Source: Bacteroidales bacterium
GTDB lineage: Bacteria > Bacteroidota > Bacteroidia > Bacteroidales > UBA4181
Reading direction: 5' to 3'
Length of the DNA: 43,207 bases
Assembly (NCBI GenBank): GCA_031265445.1
Contig: JAISCQ010000002.1
Coordinates: forward strand, 1 to 43,207
In this document: piece by piece, positions 33,448-41,390 of the stretch
Numbering within the stretch: position 1 is the stretch's first letter
Layout of the letters: every line of letters begins with the position of its first letter
Notes under the pieces: generated by a model
Database searches by the model: none
Seen by the model: only the letters and a program-made list of their open reading frames with translations
Told to the model about the DNA's origin: nothing
Position numbers and translations under genes: made by a program

Positions 33448-34194
33448 TTATAAGTAAACACTCCCGATATTGCGCTTGTATTGGTTATAAAGCTTTTTGT
33501 CGAAGCGGTAGAGTTGTGCCGGTTTATGGCTCACACCCTTTTCGCGTTCGTTCAATGGGATGATATATTCAAGTTTTAAAATTCGCTTGCGGAAATTACG
33601 GTTGTCGATTTTTTGGCCGAGCAACACTTCCTGTAGGGTTTGTAATTGCGTAATGGTGAACTTTTTGGGCAGTAATTCGAAGCCAATCGGTTCGGTAAGC
33701 ATTTCGCGCCGTAGCTGTTCGATGGCACGCTGTATGATTTCGTTGTGGTCGAAAGTTAATTGCGGTATTTCGTCCACATTCACCCATTGCGAGCGCTCGG
33801 ACAGCGGCAAGGGCGAGCCGTTGATTTTGATCAGCGAGTAATACACCACAGTGACCATCCTTTCCACGTGCATACCCGAAGTACGGCGTAACCACTCCAG
33901 ATCAGACGGCGGCTGTAGGCGGTCCGGCGAACTGAGCACGGCAAACTGCTTGAGAAAGATCCGGTCGAGTCCCGTAAGCTCGCGGAGGATACGGTAGGCC
34001 GAACGGTCGAGGTCTTCGGCATCGGTAACCGGGCTTCCCGGAAGCTTCATCTTGCCCGGCTCCGGATCGCCCTCCAAGGGCTGTCGTTTCACCAGCAATA
34101 CGCTCAACTGCCGGGAGTCGAACCCGAACACCACACAGTCAACCGATATATGAGGATTAAGCTTGTTTTGCATGATCAAAAATTCCTGCATCAA
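33448..34194 (-). CDS. Nudix-type transcriptional regulator of pentose use (NrtR/AraR-like)
   Basis: 248 residues. The N-terminal Nudix fold begins NPHISVDCVVFGFDSRQLSV; the C-terminal part (about 150-248; PKKFTITQLQTLQEVLLGQ, NRNFRKRILKLEYI, KPAQLYRFDKKLY) is a winged helix of the NrtR type. The Nudix box is degenerate: after GSPVTDAE the catalytic REUxEE is replaced by RILREL, so hydrolysis is unlikely and the domain should act as a sensor. Bacteroides AraR, an arabinose regulator, has this architecture. Here the neighbours are xylB and xylA, so a xylose or xylulose-phosphate signal is likely. A 25-bp inverted repeat overlaps its own -7 box. Confidence 0.85.
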   Translation of the reverse strand: MMQEFLIMQNKLNPHISVDCVVFGFDSRQLSVLLVKRQPLEGDPEPGKMKLPGSPVTDAEDLDRSAYRILRELTGLDRIFLKQFAVLSSPDRLQPPSDLEWLRRTSGMHVERMVTVVYYSLIKINGSPLPLSERSQWVNVDEIPQLTFDHNEIIQRAIEQLRREMLTEPIGFELLPKKFTITQLQTLQEVLLGQKIDNRNFRKRILKLEYIIPLNEREKGVSHKPAQLYRFDKKLYNQYKRNIGSVYL

Positions 34195-34219
34195 AAATAC
34201 AGTTATTTTTCATCACAAA

Positions 34220-34247
34220 CAAACTTAACGTAAAAAATACGCTAAGT
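34220..34247 (-). promoter_or_regulatory. Promoter -7 box overlapped by a 25-bp inverted repeat (candidate operator)
   Basis: TAAGTTTG on the minus strand (34220-34227) is a full TAnnTTTG match, 26 bases before ATG 34194. ACTTAACGTA (34223-34232) and TACGCTAAGT (34238-34247) form an inverted repeat with 5 bases between them and one non-pairing position. The repeat covers the promoter from -7 to about -30, so a protein bound there should block transcription. Autoregulation by the Nudix regulator is inferred. Confidence 0.6.
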
Positions 34248-34315
34248 ATTGAAAAAAATATTTTCCGAACAAAATTATAAATATTTAAGTTGTTGATTTT
34301 CTGTGTCTATAAAAC

Positions 34316-34349
34316 AAAAATAGGAAGAAAACAAAAAGTTCTCTTCCTA
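34316..34349 (-). terminator. Intrinsic terminator of rpoD
   Basis: On the minus strand TAGGAAGAGAAC (34338-34349) pairs with GTTTTCTTCCTA (34321-34332), one mismatch and a 5-base loop, followed by TTTTT. It lies about 40 bases after the rpoD stop. Confidence 0.75.
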
Positions 34350-34386
34350 CCAAATTAAAAAACGTAAAGCAATGAAAAACGATTTT

Positions 34387-35247
34387 TTATCCTAAATAGC
34401 TTTTCAGCAATTTACTTCTTGAAGTATGCCTCAACCTGCGGATCGCTTTTTCCTTGATCTGTCGCACACGTTCGCGGGTTAAGCCGAATTTTTCGCCTAT
34501 TTCTTCGAGGGTCATTTCCTGTACGCCAATCCCGAAGAATAATTTGATGATATCGCGTTCGCGCTCGGTAAGTGTTGCCAATGCGCGGTCTATTTCACGT
34601 ATCAGCGATTCGTTGATCAAAGCGCGGTCGGCAATCGGCGAATCATTGTTCACCAGTACATCCAGCAGGCTGTTGTCCTCTCCTTCAATAAAAGGAGCGT
34701 CAACAGAAACGTGCCGTCCCGAAACGCGCATCGTGTCGGCGATTTTTTCCTTTGTAATTTCCAAAACGTCCGCCAGTTCCTCAGTAGAGGGTATACGTTC
34801 GTTTTCCTGTTCAAATTTCGAGAAAGCCTTGTTGATTTTATTCAGCGAACCGACCTGGTTCAGCGGGAGACGTACAATACGCGACTGTTCGGCCAACGCC
34901 TGCAGTATCGATTGGCGAATCCACCACACAGCATACGAAATGAACTTGAACCCACGCGTTTCATCAAATTTTTCAGCCGCCTTAATTAAGCCCAAATTAC
35001 CTTCGTTGATCAGGTCGGGCAGGCTTAAACCTTGATTTTGATATTGTTTTGCTACAGAAACCACAAACCTCAAATTTGCCCGTGTTAACTTTTCCAAAGC
35101 GGTGCGATCACCTTTTTTGATCCTTTGGGCCAACTCCACTTCTTCTTCCACAGTGATCAATTCTTCCTTGCCGATCTCCTGGAGGTACTTGTCCAGTGAA
35201 GCGCTTTCACGGTTAGTTATTGATTTTGTGATTTTTAACTGTCTCAT
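34387..35247 (-). CDS. rpoD: Primary sigma factor RpoD (short Bacteroidota type)
   Basis: 286 residues. Lacks region 1.1, as usual for Bacteroidota primary sigma factors. Region 1.2 is [20 protein letters not shown]. Region 2 follows with [37 protein letters not shown] and [20 protein letters not shown] (2.4). Region 3 comes next, and region 4.2 is [20 protein letters not shown]. This sigma factor recognises the -33 TTG / -7 TAnnTTTG promoters seen throughout the window. It is transcribed alone, with its own promoter and terminator. Confidence 0.97.
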   Translation of the reverse strand: MRQLKITKSITNRESASLDKYLQEIGKEELITVEEEVELAQRIKKGDRTALEKLTRANLRFVVSVAKQYQNQGLSLPDLINEGNLGLIKAAEKFDETRGFKFISYAVWWIRQSILQALAEQSRIVRLPLNQVGSLNKINKAFSKFEQENERIPSTEELADVLEITKEKIADTMRVSGRHVSVDAPFIEGEDNSLLDVLVNNDSPIADRALINESLIREIDRALATLTERERDIIKLFFGIGVQEMTLEEIGEKFGLTRERVRQIKEKAIRRLRHTSRSKLLKSYLG

Positions 35248-35266
35248 TCTTTCTTGAAAATTTTTG

Positions 35267-35296
35267 CAAAATTACACTAAATATAGATGCATGCAA
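35267..35296 (-). promoter_or_regulatory. Promoter of rpoD
   Basis: -7 TAATTTTG (35267-35274) and -33 TTG (35294-35296, within TTTTG), 19 bases apart, about 20 bases before ATG 35247. One of the best consensus matches in the window. Confidence 0.7.
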
Positions 35297-35323
35297 AATA
35301 TATTTTACAATATGTGTAACTCT

Positions 35324-36772
35324 TTATTTAACAGATACATAATACTCTACTACGCCATTCGGATAGACGCCGTCGATCAGGATTCGTCCTTTAGGTTTAA
35401 CAGAATTCACAATCGACCGGATATCGCTCGGCGAATTAACGGGCTTATCGTTCACTGCGGTAATAATGAAGCCATTGCGAACGCCCATTTCCTTTAACTT
35501 GCCCTTTGGCTCCACTTCTTTAACTTTAACGCCTGAACTAATGCCAAGATTTTGTCTATCTTTTTTGGAAACTTCCTCAAATTTCGCGCCAAGAATATCA
35601 GTTGACGGATCTCTGCGTAAAATTTGTGGGTCACCATCTATATTACGTAAAGTAACCGTAAATTGTTGCGTTTTTTGATCACGAATTACAGTTACGCTTA
35701 CCTGATCGTTCGGACGGTACTTGCTGACCTGTTCCTGGAGTTCCGCACGGCTGTTGACAGGCACGTTATTAATGGCTGTGATCACATCGCCCTCCTTGAT
35801 GCCGGCAGCCGCGGCGCCGCCATTTTCGGTTACACTGTCCACAACAACACCTTCGCTTTTGGTACTTTTATCCTTGGCGAACTTGTCGTCGACGGGTTTG
35901 AAACCGACACCCAGCATGGCACGCTGTACGTATCCGAATTCTTTCAAGTCGCCGATCACTTTTTGTACGATCGTTGCAGGGATAGCAAAGGAATTACCCG
36001 AAAAATCGCCCGTTTGCGAGGCAATCGCCGTGTTAATGCCTACCAGCTCGCCCTTGATATTCACCAGCGCTCCGCCACTGTTACCCTGGTTGACAGCAGC
36101 ATCGGTCTGTATGAATGATTCGATGCTCATTTGCGATGCAATGATACCCAGCTGGCGCGCTTTGGCGCTCACGATCCCTGCCGTAACCGTAGATGCGAGG
36201 TTGTAGGGATTGCCCACGGCCAGCACCCATTCGCCCACACGCATCGTTTCAGAATTGCCAAAAGTAAGAAACGGTAAATCGCTTTCGTCGATTTTCAGCA
36301 ATGCCAGATCGGTGGACGGATCGGCGCCTATCAGTTTGGCGGTAAATACGCGATCGTCATTCAAAGCTACTTCAATATCGTCGGCCTTATTAATGACGTG
36401 GTTATTGGTGACGATATAACCGTCGGAACTGATAATCACACCCGAGCCAAAACCTTCCCTGGGGACTTGTTGCCGGCGGTATCCGTAAAAGTAATCGAAA
36501 AACGGGTTACCCGAACTGGCATACATATCCTGCATCGATTTCACTTTCACGTGCACTACGCAATGAACTGCCTTTTCGGCAGCAAAGGTAAGATCGGGAT
36601 AGGATACATCGCGAATGTTTTGCGAATCCAGCGAAGTGAGGTGATATGGCATCGACGGTGCAACAGATGAAACATTCCCTTGACGATCGACCACTTGCGT
36701 ATATGCAAATACTGCAACAAGCCCGCCACAGACAGCGACGAGTAACATGAATATTAAATTCTTGATTTTCAT
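35324..36772 (-). CDS. degP: Periplasmic Do-type serine protease (DegP/HtrA)
   Basis: 482 residues from ATG 36772, which places the signal or anchor helix (NLIFMLLVAVCGGLVAVFAY) at the N-terminus; ATG 36805 would add 11 residues. The trypsin-like domain shows GSGVIISSDGYIVTNNHVI (catalytic His), STDLALLKID (Asp) and QTDAAVNQGNSGGALVN (Ser). Two PDZ domains follow (GVVVDSVTENGGAAAAGIKE and GVKVKEVEPKGKLKEMGV). Acts as protease and chaperone for misfolded envelope proteins. It lies just upstream of rpoD on the same strand. Confidence 0.95.
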   Translation of the reverse strand: MKIKNLIFMLLVAVCGGLVAVFAYTQVVDRQGNVSSVAPSMPYHLTSLDSQNIRDVSYPDLTFAAEKAVHCVVHVKVKSMQDMYASSGNPFFDYFYGYRRQQVPREGFGSGVIISSDGYIVTNNHVINKADDIEVALNDDRVFTAKLIGADPSTDLALLKIDESDLPFLTFGNSETMRVGEWVLAVGNPYNLASTVTAGIVSAKARQLGIIASQMSIESFIQTDAAVNQGNSGGALVNIKGELVGINTAIASQTGDFSGNSFAIPATIVQKVIGDLKEFGYVQRAMLGVGFKPVDDKFAKDKSTKSEGVVVDSVTENGGAAAAGIKEGDVITAINNVPVNSRAELQEQVSKYRPNDQVSVTVIRDQKTQQFTVTLRNIDGDPQILRRDPSTDILGAKFEEVSKKDRQNLGISSGVKVKEVEPKGKLKEMGVRNGFIITAVNDKPVNSPSDIRSIVNSVKPKGRILIDGVYPNGVVEYYVSVK

Positions 36773-37112
36773 ATTAAATACTCTATTTTTATTAACAACT
36801 GACATTTTGTCTTTATCAAAGAGGCTTGCAAAAATGACGCCGATTTTTTACAAAAGCATCAGACTTAACAATTTTTAACGGGAAATGTGAACACATTTTT
36901 TAGGCGGGCGATCAAAAAAACCAACAACAACATTGCAGATGCCGCCGGTTTGATCATTTACCCCACCCTGACAGTGGTCCTGAGCCTGACAGCGGCGGTA
37001 TTTACAGGAATAGCTCATCGATTTTTGAAAACCGGGGGGATAACCTGACTGATGCGCAGGTAAAGGATTGGGTGAAACAATTGAAGAAAGAACCGGATTG
37101 AAGATAATTTTT

Positions 37113-37120
37113 TATCTTTG
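37113..37120 (+). promoter_or_regulatory. -7 box of mlaE-mlaF
   Basis: TATCTTTG matches TAnnTTTG, putting the transcript start near 37127 and leaving a leader of about 115 nt before ATG 37241. No TTG at the expected -33 position. Confidence 0.5.
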
Positions 37121-37137
37121 CCGGATAAACGGATAAA

Positions 37138-37220
37138 GCGTTCGTAACGTTGCTGCGCTTGAACGCCTGTAATATTGTTGTGTTTGAACGTTACAGGCGT
37201 TATGCGCCCTGTACGTTCAA
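37138..37220 (+). promoter_or_regulatory. mlaE leader with mutually exclusive hairpins
   Basis: Four segments can pair in a chain. Segment 1 GCGTTC (37138-37143) pairs with GAACGC (37161-37166) of segment 2. Segment 2 AACGCCTGTAA (37162-37172) pairs perfectly with TTACAGGCGTT (37191-37201) of segment 3. Segment 3 TTGAACGTTACAGG (37184-37197) pairs with segment 4 CCTGTACGTTCAA (37208-37220) with one bulged T. So 1:2, 2:3 and 3:4 exclude one another, the layout of an attenuator or riboswitch. No U-run follows 3:4. It lies 20 nt before the mlaE start, which would suit translational control. It could also be a nested dispersed repeat. Confidence 0.55.
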
Positions 37221-37240
37221 CGTAAATATATTCATTAAAA

Positions 37241-37981
37241 ATGAAGTTTTTATACCATTTAGGACGTTATTACCTATTGGTGGGGAAAGTATTTTCCAAG
37301 CCCGAGAAGTTCTCCATTTATTACCGGAGGATACTCAAGGAGATCGAACTGCTCGGCATCAATTCGCTGGGGATCGTCGCGCTGGTGTCGCTCTTTATCG
37401 GCGCTGTGATCACCATGCAAACCGCTTACAACATCGAAAATCCGTTCATACCGCGCTACCTGATCGGCCTCACGGCACGCGACACTATGCTGCTTGAGTT
37501 TGCGTCCACCATGATTGCGCTCATCCTTGCCGGGAAAGTCGGTTCCAGCATCTCGTCCGAAATCGGCACCATGCGCGTAACCGAACAGATCGACGCCCTC
37601 GAGATCATGGGCGTCAACTCGGCATGCTATCTCATTCTGCCGAAAGTCATCGCCAATGTTTTCTTTTTCCCGATACTCACCATCCTGAGTATGGTGATCG
37701 GCGTGTGGGGCGGCTGGCTGATCTGTTCCCTGCTGAATATTATCACACCGGAGCAATACATACAAGGCATACGTTACGCGTTTATTCCCTATTATATTAC
37801 TTATTCCTGTATCAAAATGGCGGTGTACGCCTTCATCATATCCACGGTTCCCGCGTACCACGGCTATTATGTCGAAGGCGGATCGCTCGACGTCGGCAAG
37901 TCGAGTACAAGGTCGGTAGTCTATTGCAGCATCCTGATCCTTTCGTTCGACCTGATCATCACCCAAATGCTGCTGTCATGA
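37241..37981 (+). CDS. mlaE: MlaE-family ABC transporter permease
   Basis: 246 residues with five or six hydrophobic helices and the MlaE/permease signature: LGINSLGIVALVSLFIGAVI, LEFASTMIALILAGKVGSSI, SEIGTMRVTEQIDALEIMGV and VVYCSILILSFDLIITQML at the C-terminus. With MlaF it forms the inner-membrane part of a phospholipid transporter that keeps outer-membrane lipid asymmetry. Its stop overlaps the mlaF start as ATGA, so the two are translationally coupled. Confidence 0.93.
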   Translation: MKFLYHLGRYYLLVGKVFSKPEKFSIYYRRILKEIELLGINSLGIVALVSLFIGAVITMQTAYNIENPFIPRYLIGLTARDTMLLEFASTMIALILAGKVGSSISSEIGTMRVTEQIDALEIMGVNSACYLILPKVIANVFFFPILTILSMVIGVWGGWLICSLLNIITPEQYIQGIRYAFIPYYITYSCIKMAVYAFIISTVPAYHGYYVEGGSLDVGKSSTRSVVYCSILILSFDLIITQMLLS

Positions 37982-38751
37982 TAGAAGTAAAAGACGTCAC
38001 CGTATGCTTTGGTGAAAAAACGGTACTCGACCATGTTTCGACGACCTTTGACCGCGGCAAAACCAACTTGGTGATCGGGCGCAGCGGTTCGGGAAAGACC
38101 GTATTGCTGAAATCCATCATCGGGCTGGTGGATGTAACCGACGGCGAAGTTGTATATGACAGCGTGATTTTCACGAAGCTCAATTTTATGGAAAAGAAAG
38201 ACATCCGCAAGGAAATAGGAATGATTTTCCAGGGAAGCGCTTTGTTCGACTCGCTGAATGTGGAGAAAAATGTAATGTTTCCGCTGGATATGTTCACGAA
38301 TATGACGATTGGCGAGAAACGCGACCGGGTGAATTTTTGCCTGCAACGCGTAAATCTCGATCAGGTGAATAAACTGTCGCCTTCCGAATTGAGCGGCGGG
38401 ATGAAAAAGCGTGTGGCCATTGCCCGCGCCATCGCCCTCAACCCGAAATACCTGCTTTGTGATGAGCCCAATTCGGGCCTCGACCCGCAAACATCCATCG
38501 TCATCGACAATCTCATCAGGGAAATAACCGAGGAATACAACATGACGACCATTATCAATACCCACGATATGAATTCGGTGCTCGAAATCGGCGATAAGGT
38601 GACATTTATCTACGAAGGACGCATTGAATGGGAAGGTACCAAAAACGACATCCTCCATTCGCACAACAAGTACCTGGACGATTTTGTGTTTGCTTCCGAA
38701 TTGGGGAAAAAGATCAAGGCGTCGGCAGTAAAAATGAAGCGTGACGAGTGA
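37978..38751 (+). CDS. mlaF: MlaF-family ABC transporter ATP-binding protein
   Basis: 257 residues from ATG 37978. Walker A is VIGRSGSGKTVLLKSI, the Q-loop follows in GMIFQGSALFDSLNVEKNV, the signature motif is LSGGMKKRVAIARAIAL, Walker B is YLLCDEPNSGLDPQT and the His switch is in TIINTHDMNSVLEIGD. The motif LFDSLNVEKNV and pairing with MlaE identify the phospholipid-transport group. A longer frame open from 37624 runs through mlaE in another phase and is not used. An MCE-domain MlaD gene, often next in this operon, is absent here: lplA follows on the other strand. Confidence 0.94.
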   Translation: MIEVKDVTVCFGEKTVLDHVSTTFDRGKTNLVIGRSGSGKTVLLKSIIGLVDVTDGEVVYDSVIFTKLNFMEKKDIRKEIGMIFQGSALFDSLNVEKNVMFPLDMFTNMTIGEKRDRVNFCLQRVNLDQVNKLSPSELSGGMKKRVAIARAIALNPKYLLCDEPNSGLDPQTSIVIDNLIREITEEYNMTTIINTHDMNSVLEIGDKVTFIYEGRIEWEGTKNDILHSHNKYLDDFVFASELGKKIKASAVKMKRDE

Positions 38752-38822
38752 AAAAGATTTCCAAATTCATCCATACGAACAACCGGAGAGGAGCTTTCTT
38801 CTCAGTGGGCCGGATGACTCTC

Positions 38823-39806
38823 CTATGGCATCATAACTTTTATCAATTCATCCGCCGTCACATTTACTAAATAATCAGAAAGATTAATTTGTTCCAACTT
38901 TTGGCGGACGCTTGTTTCGTTGTGCGGCGTTCCGGCAAGTAACCGTTCCAGTTCGGCGGTATCCCTGACATTGAAGAAATCGCCAAAGATACGTACATGC
39001 TTGATGATCCCGTTTTGCACGTCGAGGTGTAGTTCCAGATACCCGCCGTTGGTTCTGATGCCGTTCACCATATTATACCCGGGGGATTTCCCGAAATTCC
39101 AGTTCCAGGTTGCATATTTTTCGTCACGCAGCCTGCTGATGGAGGCTATGTCGGCATCCGTATACTCATACAGCGTACAATCGGGATAGTTATCCATCAT
39201 ATAACGGAGCACCATATCGCGAAATTCTTCCACATCGAGCGAGTTTTTAAGGTGGCTGCTGATGTTGGTCACGCGACTGCGTACCGATTTGATCGCTTTG
39301 TCGGTGAATTTTCCCGGGTGCACATTCAATGCTCCCGAAAGATCGGTGAGTTCCGATGCAAAAAGCAAGGTACCGTGGTGCAGCACGCGATTACGGAACA
39401 CATGTTCGGCATTACCCGAAAATTTTCTACCGTTGATCACCAGATCGTTACGGCCTTCAAAACGTGCATCGACGTCCAGCAACTGCAAAACGGCAATGAT
39501 CGGTTGTGTATACTTTTGAAAATCAATTAATTTATCGTTCCGCGCATTTTCGATAAAGGTAAAATTGATATTTCCCAAATCGTGAAAAACAGCGCCACCT
39601 CCTGTCAATCGTCTAACAACCTTGATGTTATTCTTGCGGATAAAGTCCATATTGATTTCGGCCAAAGAGTTTTGATGACAACCCACAATTACCGAAGGGC
39701 CATTACGCCACAGCATGAAACAGTTATCCGTAAAGTTTTTAAGCATATATTCTTCGGCCGCTAAATTGAAATACGGGTCGGTATGATGATCGTTGATACA
39801 AAGCAT
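38823..39806 (-). CDS. lplA: Lipoate-protein ligase A family
   Basis: 327 residues. Catalytic domain with FNLAAEEYMLKNF, VIVGCHQNSLAEIN, the lipoate loop VVRRLTGGGAVFHDLGN and DLVINGRKFSGNAE with the essential Lys. The C-terminal LplA accessory domain follows (YATWNWNFGKSPGYN). It attaches lipoate (through lipoyl-AMP) to 2-oxoacid dehydrogenase E2 and GcvH proteins. Convergent with mlaF; the 71-bp gap (38752-38822) holds nothing I recognise. Confidence 0.93.
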   Translation of the reverse strand: MLCINDHHTDPYFNLAAEEYMLKNFTDNCFMLWRNGPSVIVGCHQNSLAEINMDFIRKNNIKVVRRLTGGGAVFHDLGNINFTFIENARNDKLIDFQKYTQPIIAVLQLLDVDARFEGRNDLVINGRKFSGNAEHVFRNRVLHHGTLLFASELTDLSGALNVHPGKFTDKAIKSVRSRVTNISSHLKNSLDVEEFRDMVLRYMMDNYPDCTLYEYTDADIASISRLRDEKYATWNWNFGKSPGYNMVNGIRTNGGYLELHLDVQNGIIKHVRIFGDFFNVRDTAELERLLAGTPHNETSVRQKLEQINLSDYLVNVTADELIKVMMP

Positions 39807-39901
39807 GCTAATTCAAATTTAAGATTCAAGATCCAGGGTTCTTGCGCTGGACGATTTACGATATGTATTGGTAATGAATGTTTGCAAAATTAAAAAAATA
39901 A

Positions 39902-39930
39902 TTGTTCGGCAAGCGGTTTTTGTATCTTTG
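39902..39930 (+). promoter_or_regulatory. Promoter of fabG
   Basis: -33 TTG (39902-39904) and -7 TATCTTTG (39923-39930), 18 bases apart. The transcript would start near 39937, leaving about 80 nt before ATG 40017. Confidence 0.7.
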
Positions 39931-40016
39931 CAGGCTAATCAAAAATCGAGTTTTCCAGTGGTTTTCTCTTAGTCTGCTCCATGCAGCCAACCGAAAATCA
40001 AAATCGAAAATCAAAA

Positions 40017-40745
40017 ATGAAAACAGCGTTAGTAACAGGTGGTTCGCGTGGCATTGGCCGTGCAATATGTCTCAAATTATCCGCAAGAGGATATTATGTA
40101 ATCGTTAATTATCACAGTAATCAAGACGAGGCATGCCGTACATTGGCATTGATGCGGGAGAACGGTGGTGATGGCGAAATCATGCAATTTGACGTTGCAG
40201 ATGCCAATGGAGTAGTAAAAGCGTTGGAAAGCTGGCAGGAACAGCATCCGGCGGAGTATATTGAAGTGCTGGTGAACAATGCCGGGATACGCAAGGACAG
40301 TCTGATGCTCTGGATGGAAGACGAACAATGGTATAAGGTGCTGGACACAAGCTTGAACGGCTGCTTCCAGGTAACGCGTATGCTTCTGAAAAATATGCTG
40401 GTACGAAAATACGGACGGATCGTCAACGTAGTATCGTTATCGGGGTTGAAAGGCCTGCCCGGTCAGACCAATTATTCGGCTGCAAAAGCCGGTGTTATCG
40501 GGCTTACCAAATCGCTGGCTCAGGAAGTGGCCAGGAAGAATGTAACTGTCAACGCCGTTGCCCCGGGTTTTATCCGTACGGACATGACTGCCGATATGGA
40601 CGAGAATCAACTCAAAACTCTCATTCCGGTCGGACGTTTCGGAACACCCGACGAAGTAGCCGATGCGGCGGTTTTTCTCGCATCGCCGCAGGCATCATAC
40701 ATCACAGGCGAAGTGTTGTCTATCAACGGCGGATTATACACATAA
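40017..40745 (+). CDS. fabG: 3-oxoacyl-ACP reductase (SDR)
   Basis: 242 residues from ATG 40017; an upstream ATG at 39981 would add 12 polar residues of leader-like sequence. NADPH-binding ALVTGGSRGIGRAICLKL, LVNNAGIRKDS, catalytic Ser in VVSLSGLKG, the YxxxK in TNYSAAKAGVIGLTKSLAQE, and the C-terminal VAVFLASPQASYITGEVLSI-like segment (AAVFLASPQASYITGE). It reduces 3-oxoacyl-ACP in fatty-acid or related polyene synthesis. No other fab genes adjoin it. Confidence 0.92.
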   Translation: MKTALVTGGSRGIGRAICLKLSARGYYVIVNYHSNQDEACRTLALMRENGGDGEIMQFDVADANGVVKALESWQEQHPAEYIEVLVNNAGIRKDSLMLWMEDEQWYKVLDTSLNGCFQVTRMLLKNMLVRKYGRIVNVVSLSGLKGLPGQTNYSAAKAGVIGLTKSLAQEVARKNVTVNAVAPGFIRTDMTADMDENQLKTLIPVGRFGTPDEVADAAVFLASPQASYITGEVLSINGGLYT

Positions 40746-40829
40746 ACCATGGTAACATCCGAAAGTACTTCGATGTTGATACTGCCGGACAAGCCGATGC
40801 ATCTTTGGATAAAATGAACCAACACAGAT

Positions 40830-40972
40830 AGCAAGGGATATAAAAAAAGAGCGGTTCTCCCGAACGGCTCTTTCCACTTATTTTTAACAAAATGAAAAAA
40901 TTAATAAATTATTAGACTTTAGAGCAAGCAAATCTCGCGCCAATTTTTTTGACGACACTAAAATTATTCCGG
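40830..40972. repeat. Hairpin/peptide repeat, copy A
   Basis: Begins AGCAAGGGATAT. The hairpin is AAAGAGC (40846-40852) with GCTCTTT (40867-40873) and an inner GTTC/GAAC stem around TCCC; on the minus strand a run of seven Ts follows it. Then an AT-rich spacer, ATGAAAAAATTA at 40892, and AATCTCGCGCCA...TTTTTGACGACACTAAA. The frame from ATG 40892 meets TAG at 40913; beyond it the same frame stays open to TAG 41060-41062 and encodes ANLAPIFLTTL and later NCYPVSFGKCTDFWDCPVL. Confidence 0.8.
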
Positions 40973-41070
40973 GTATTCGCTGAACCGGGCTATGACAACT
41001 GTTATCCGGTTAGTTTTGGCAAATGTACTGATTTTTGGGATTGTCCTGTTTTATCTTTTTAGTTGTGACC

Positions 41071-41242
41071 ATCTTATCCAAAAAGAGCAAGGGATATCAA
41101 AAGAAAAAAGAGCGATTCTCCCGAACGGCCCTTTCTAACTATTTTAAAACTAAACTAACTAAATATTTCAATTTTTGAAAAAATTATTAGACTTTAGAGC
41201 AAATCTCGCGCCATTTTTTTTGACGCCAAATTTATTTTCCGG
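41071..41242. repeat. Hairpin/peptide repeat, copy B
   Basis: Begins ATCTTATCCAAAAAGAGCA. Hairpin AAAGAGC (41107-41113) with GCCCTTT (41128-41134, one changed pair). The related frame begins at TTG 41175 and runs to TGA 41268-41270: LKKLLDFRANLAPFFLTPNL then FSGQILKVNFF. Relative to copy A it lacks 8 bases after the start and 4 bases before AATCTC, which together keep the phase. Confidence 0.8.
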
Positions 41243-41390
41243 ACAAATCTTGAAGGTTAATTTTTTTTGATCAAAATAAAGAAAAACTGACAGTACATTG
41301 GTCAGCTCCCATCACGGAAGGACAAATTGGCAGTTCCGGTGGCGTATCGGCATTTTTCATCATTTCCCGCATCCTGTTATTGTCGGTTAT

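Larger units (their letters stand above)
36773..37240. other. Gene-poor gap with a possible protein remnant and CCTGACAGG repeats
   Basis: The left part holds the DegP leader. At 36961-36994 CCCTGACAGTGGTCC and GAGCCTGACAGCGG are further copies of the CCTGACAGG motif. From about 37010 to 37101 one plus-strand frame reads SIFENRGDNLTDAQVKDWVK then QLKKEPD and stop, which looks like the end of a real protein (flavodoxin-like C-termini have a similar LTDERI..WV pattern), but no gene body precedes it. The right part is the mlaE promoter and leader, described separately. Confidence 0.4.

Noticed and set aside
37624-37977. N-terminal extension of mlaF through mlaE
   Set aside because: The extension is a shadow of mlaE in another phase; ATG 37978 gives the standard MlaF start and an ATGA overlap.
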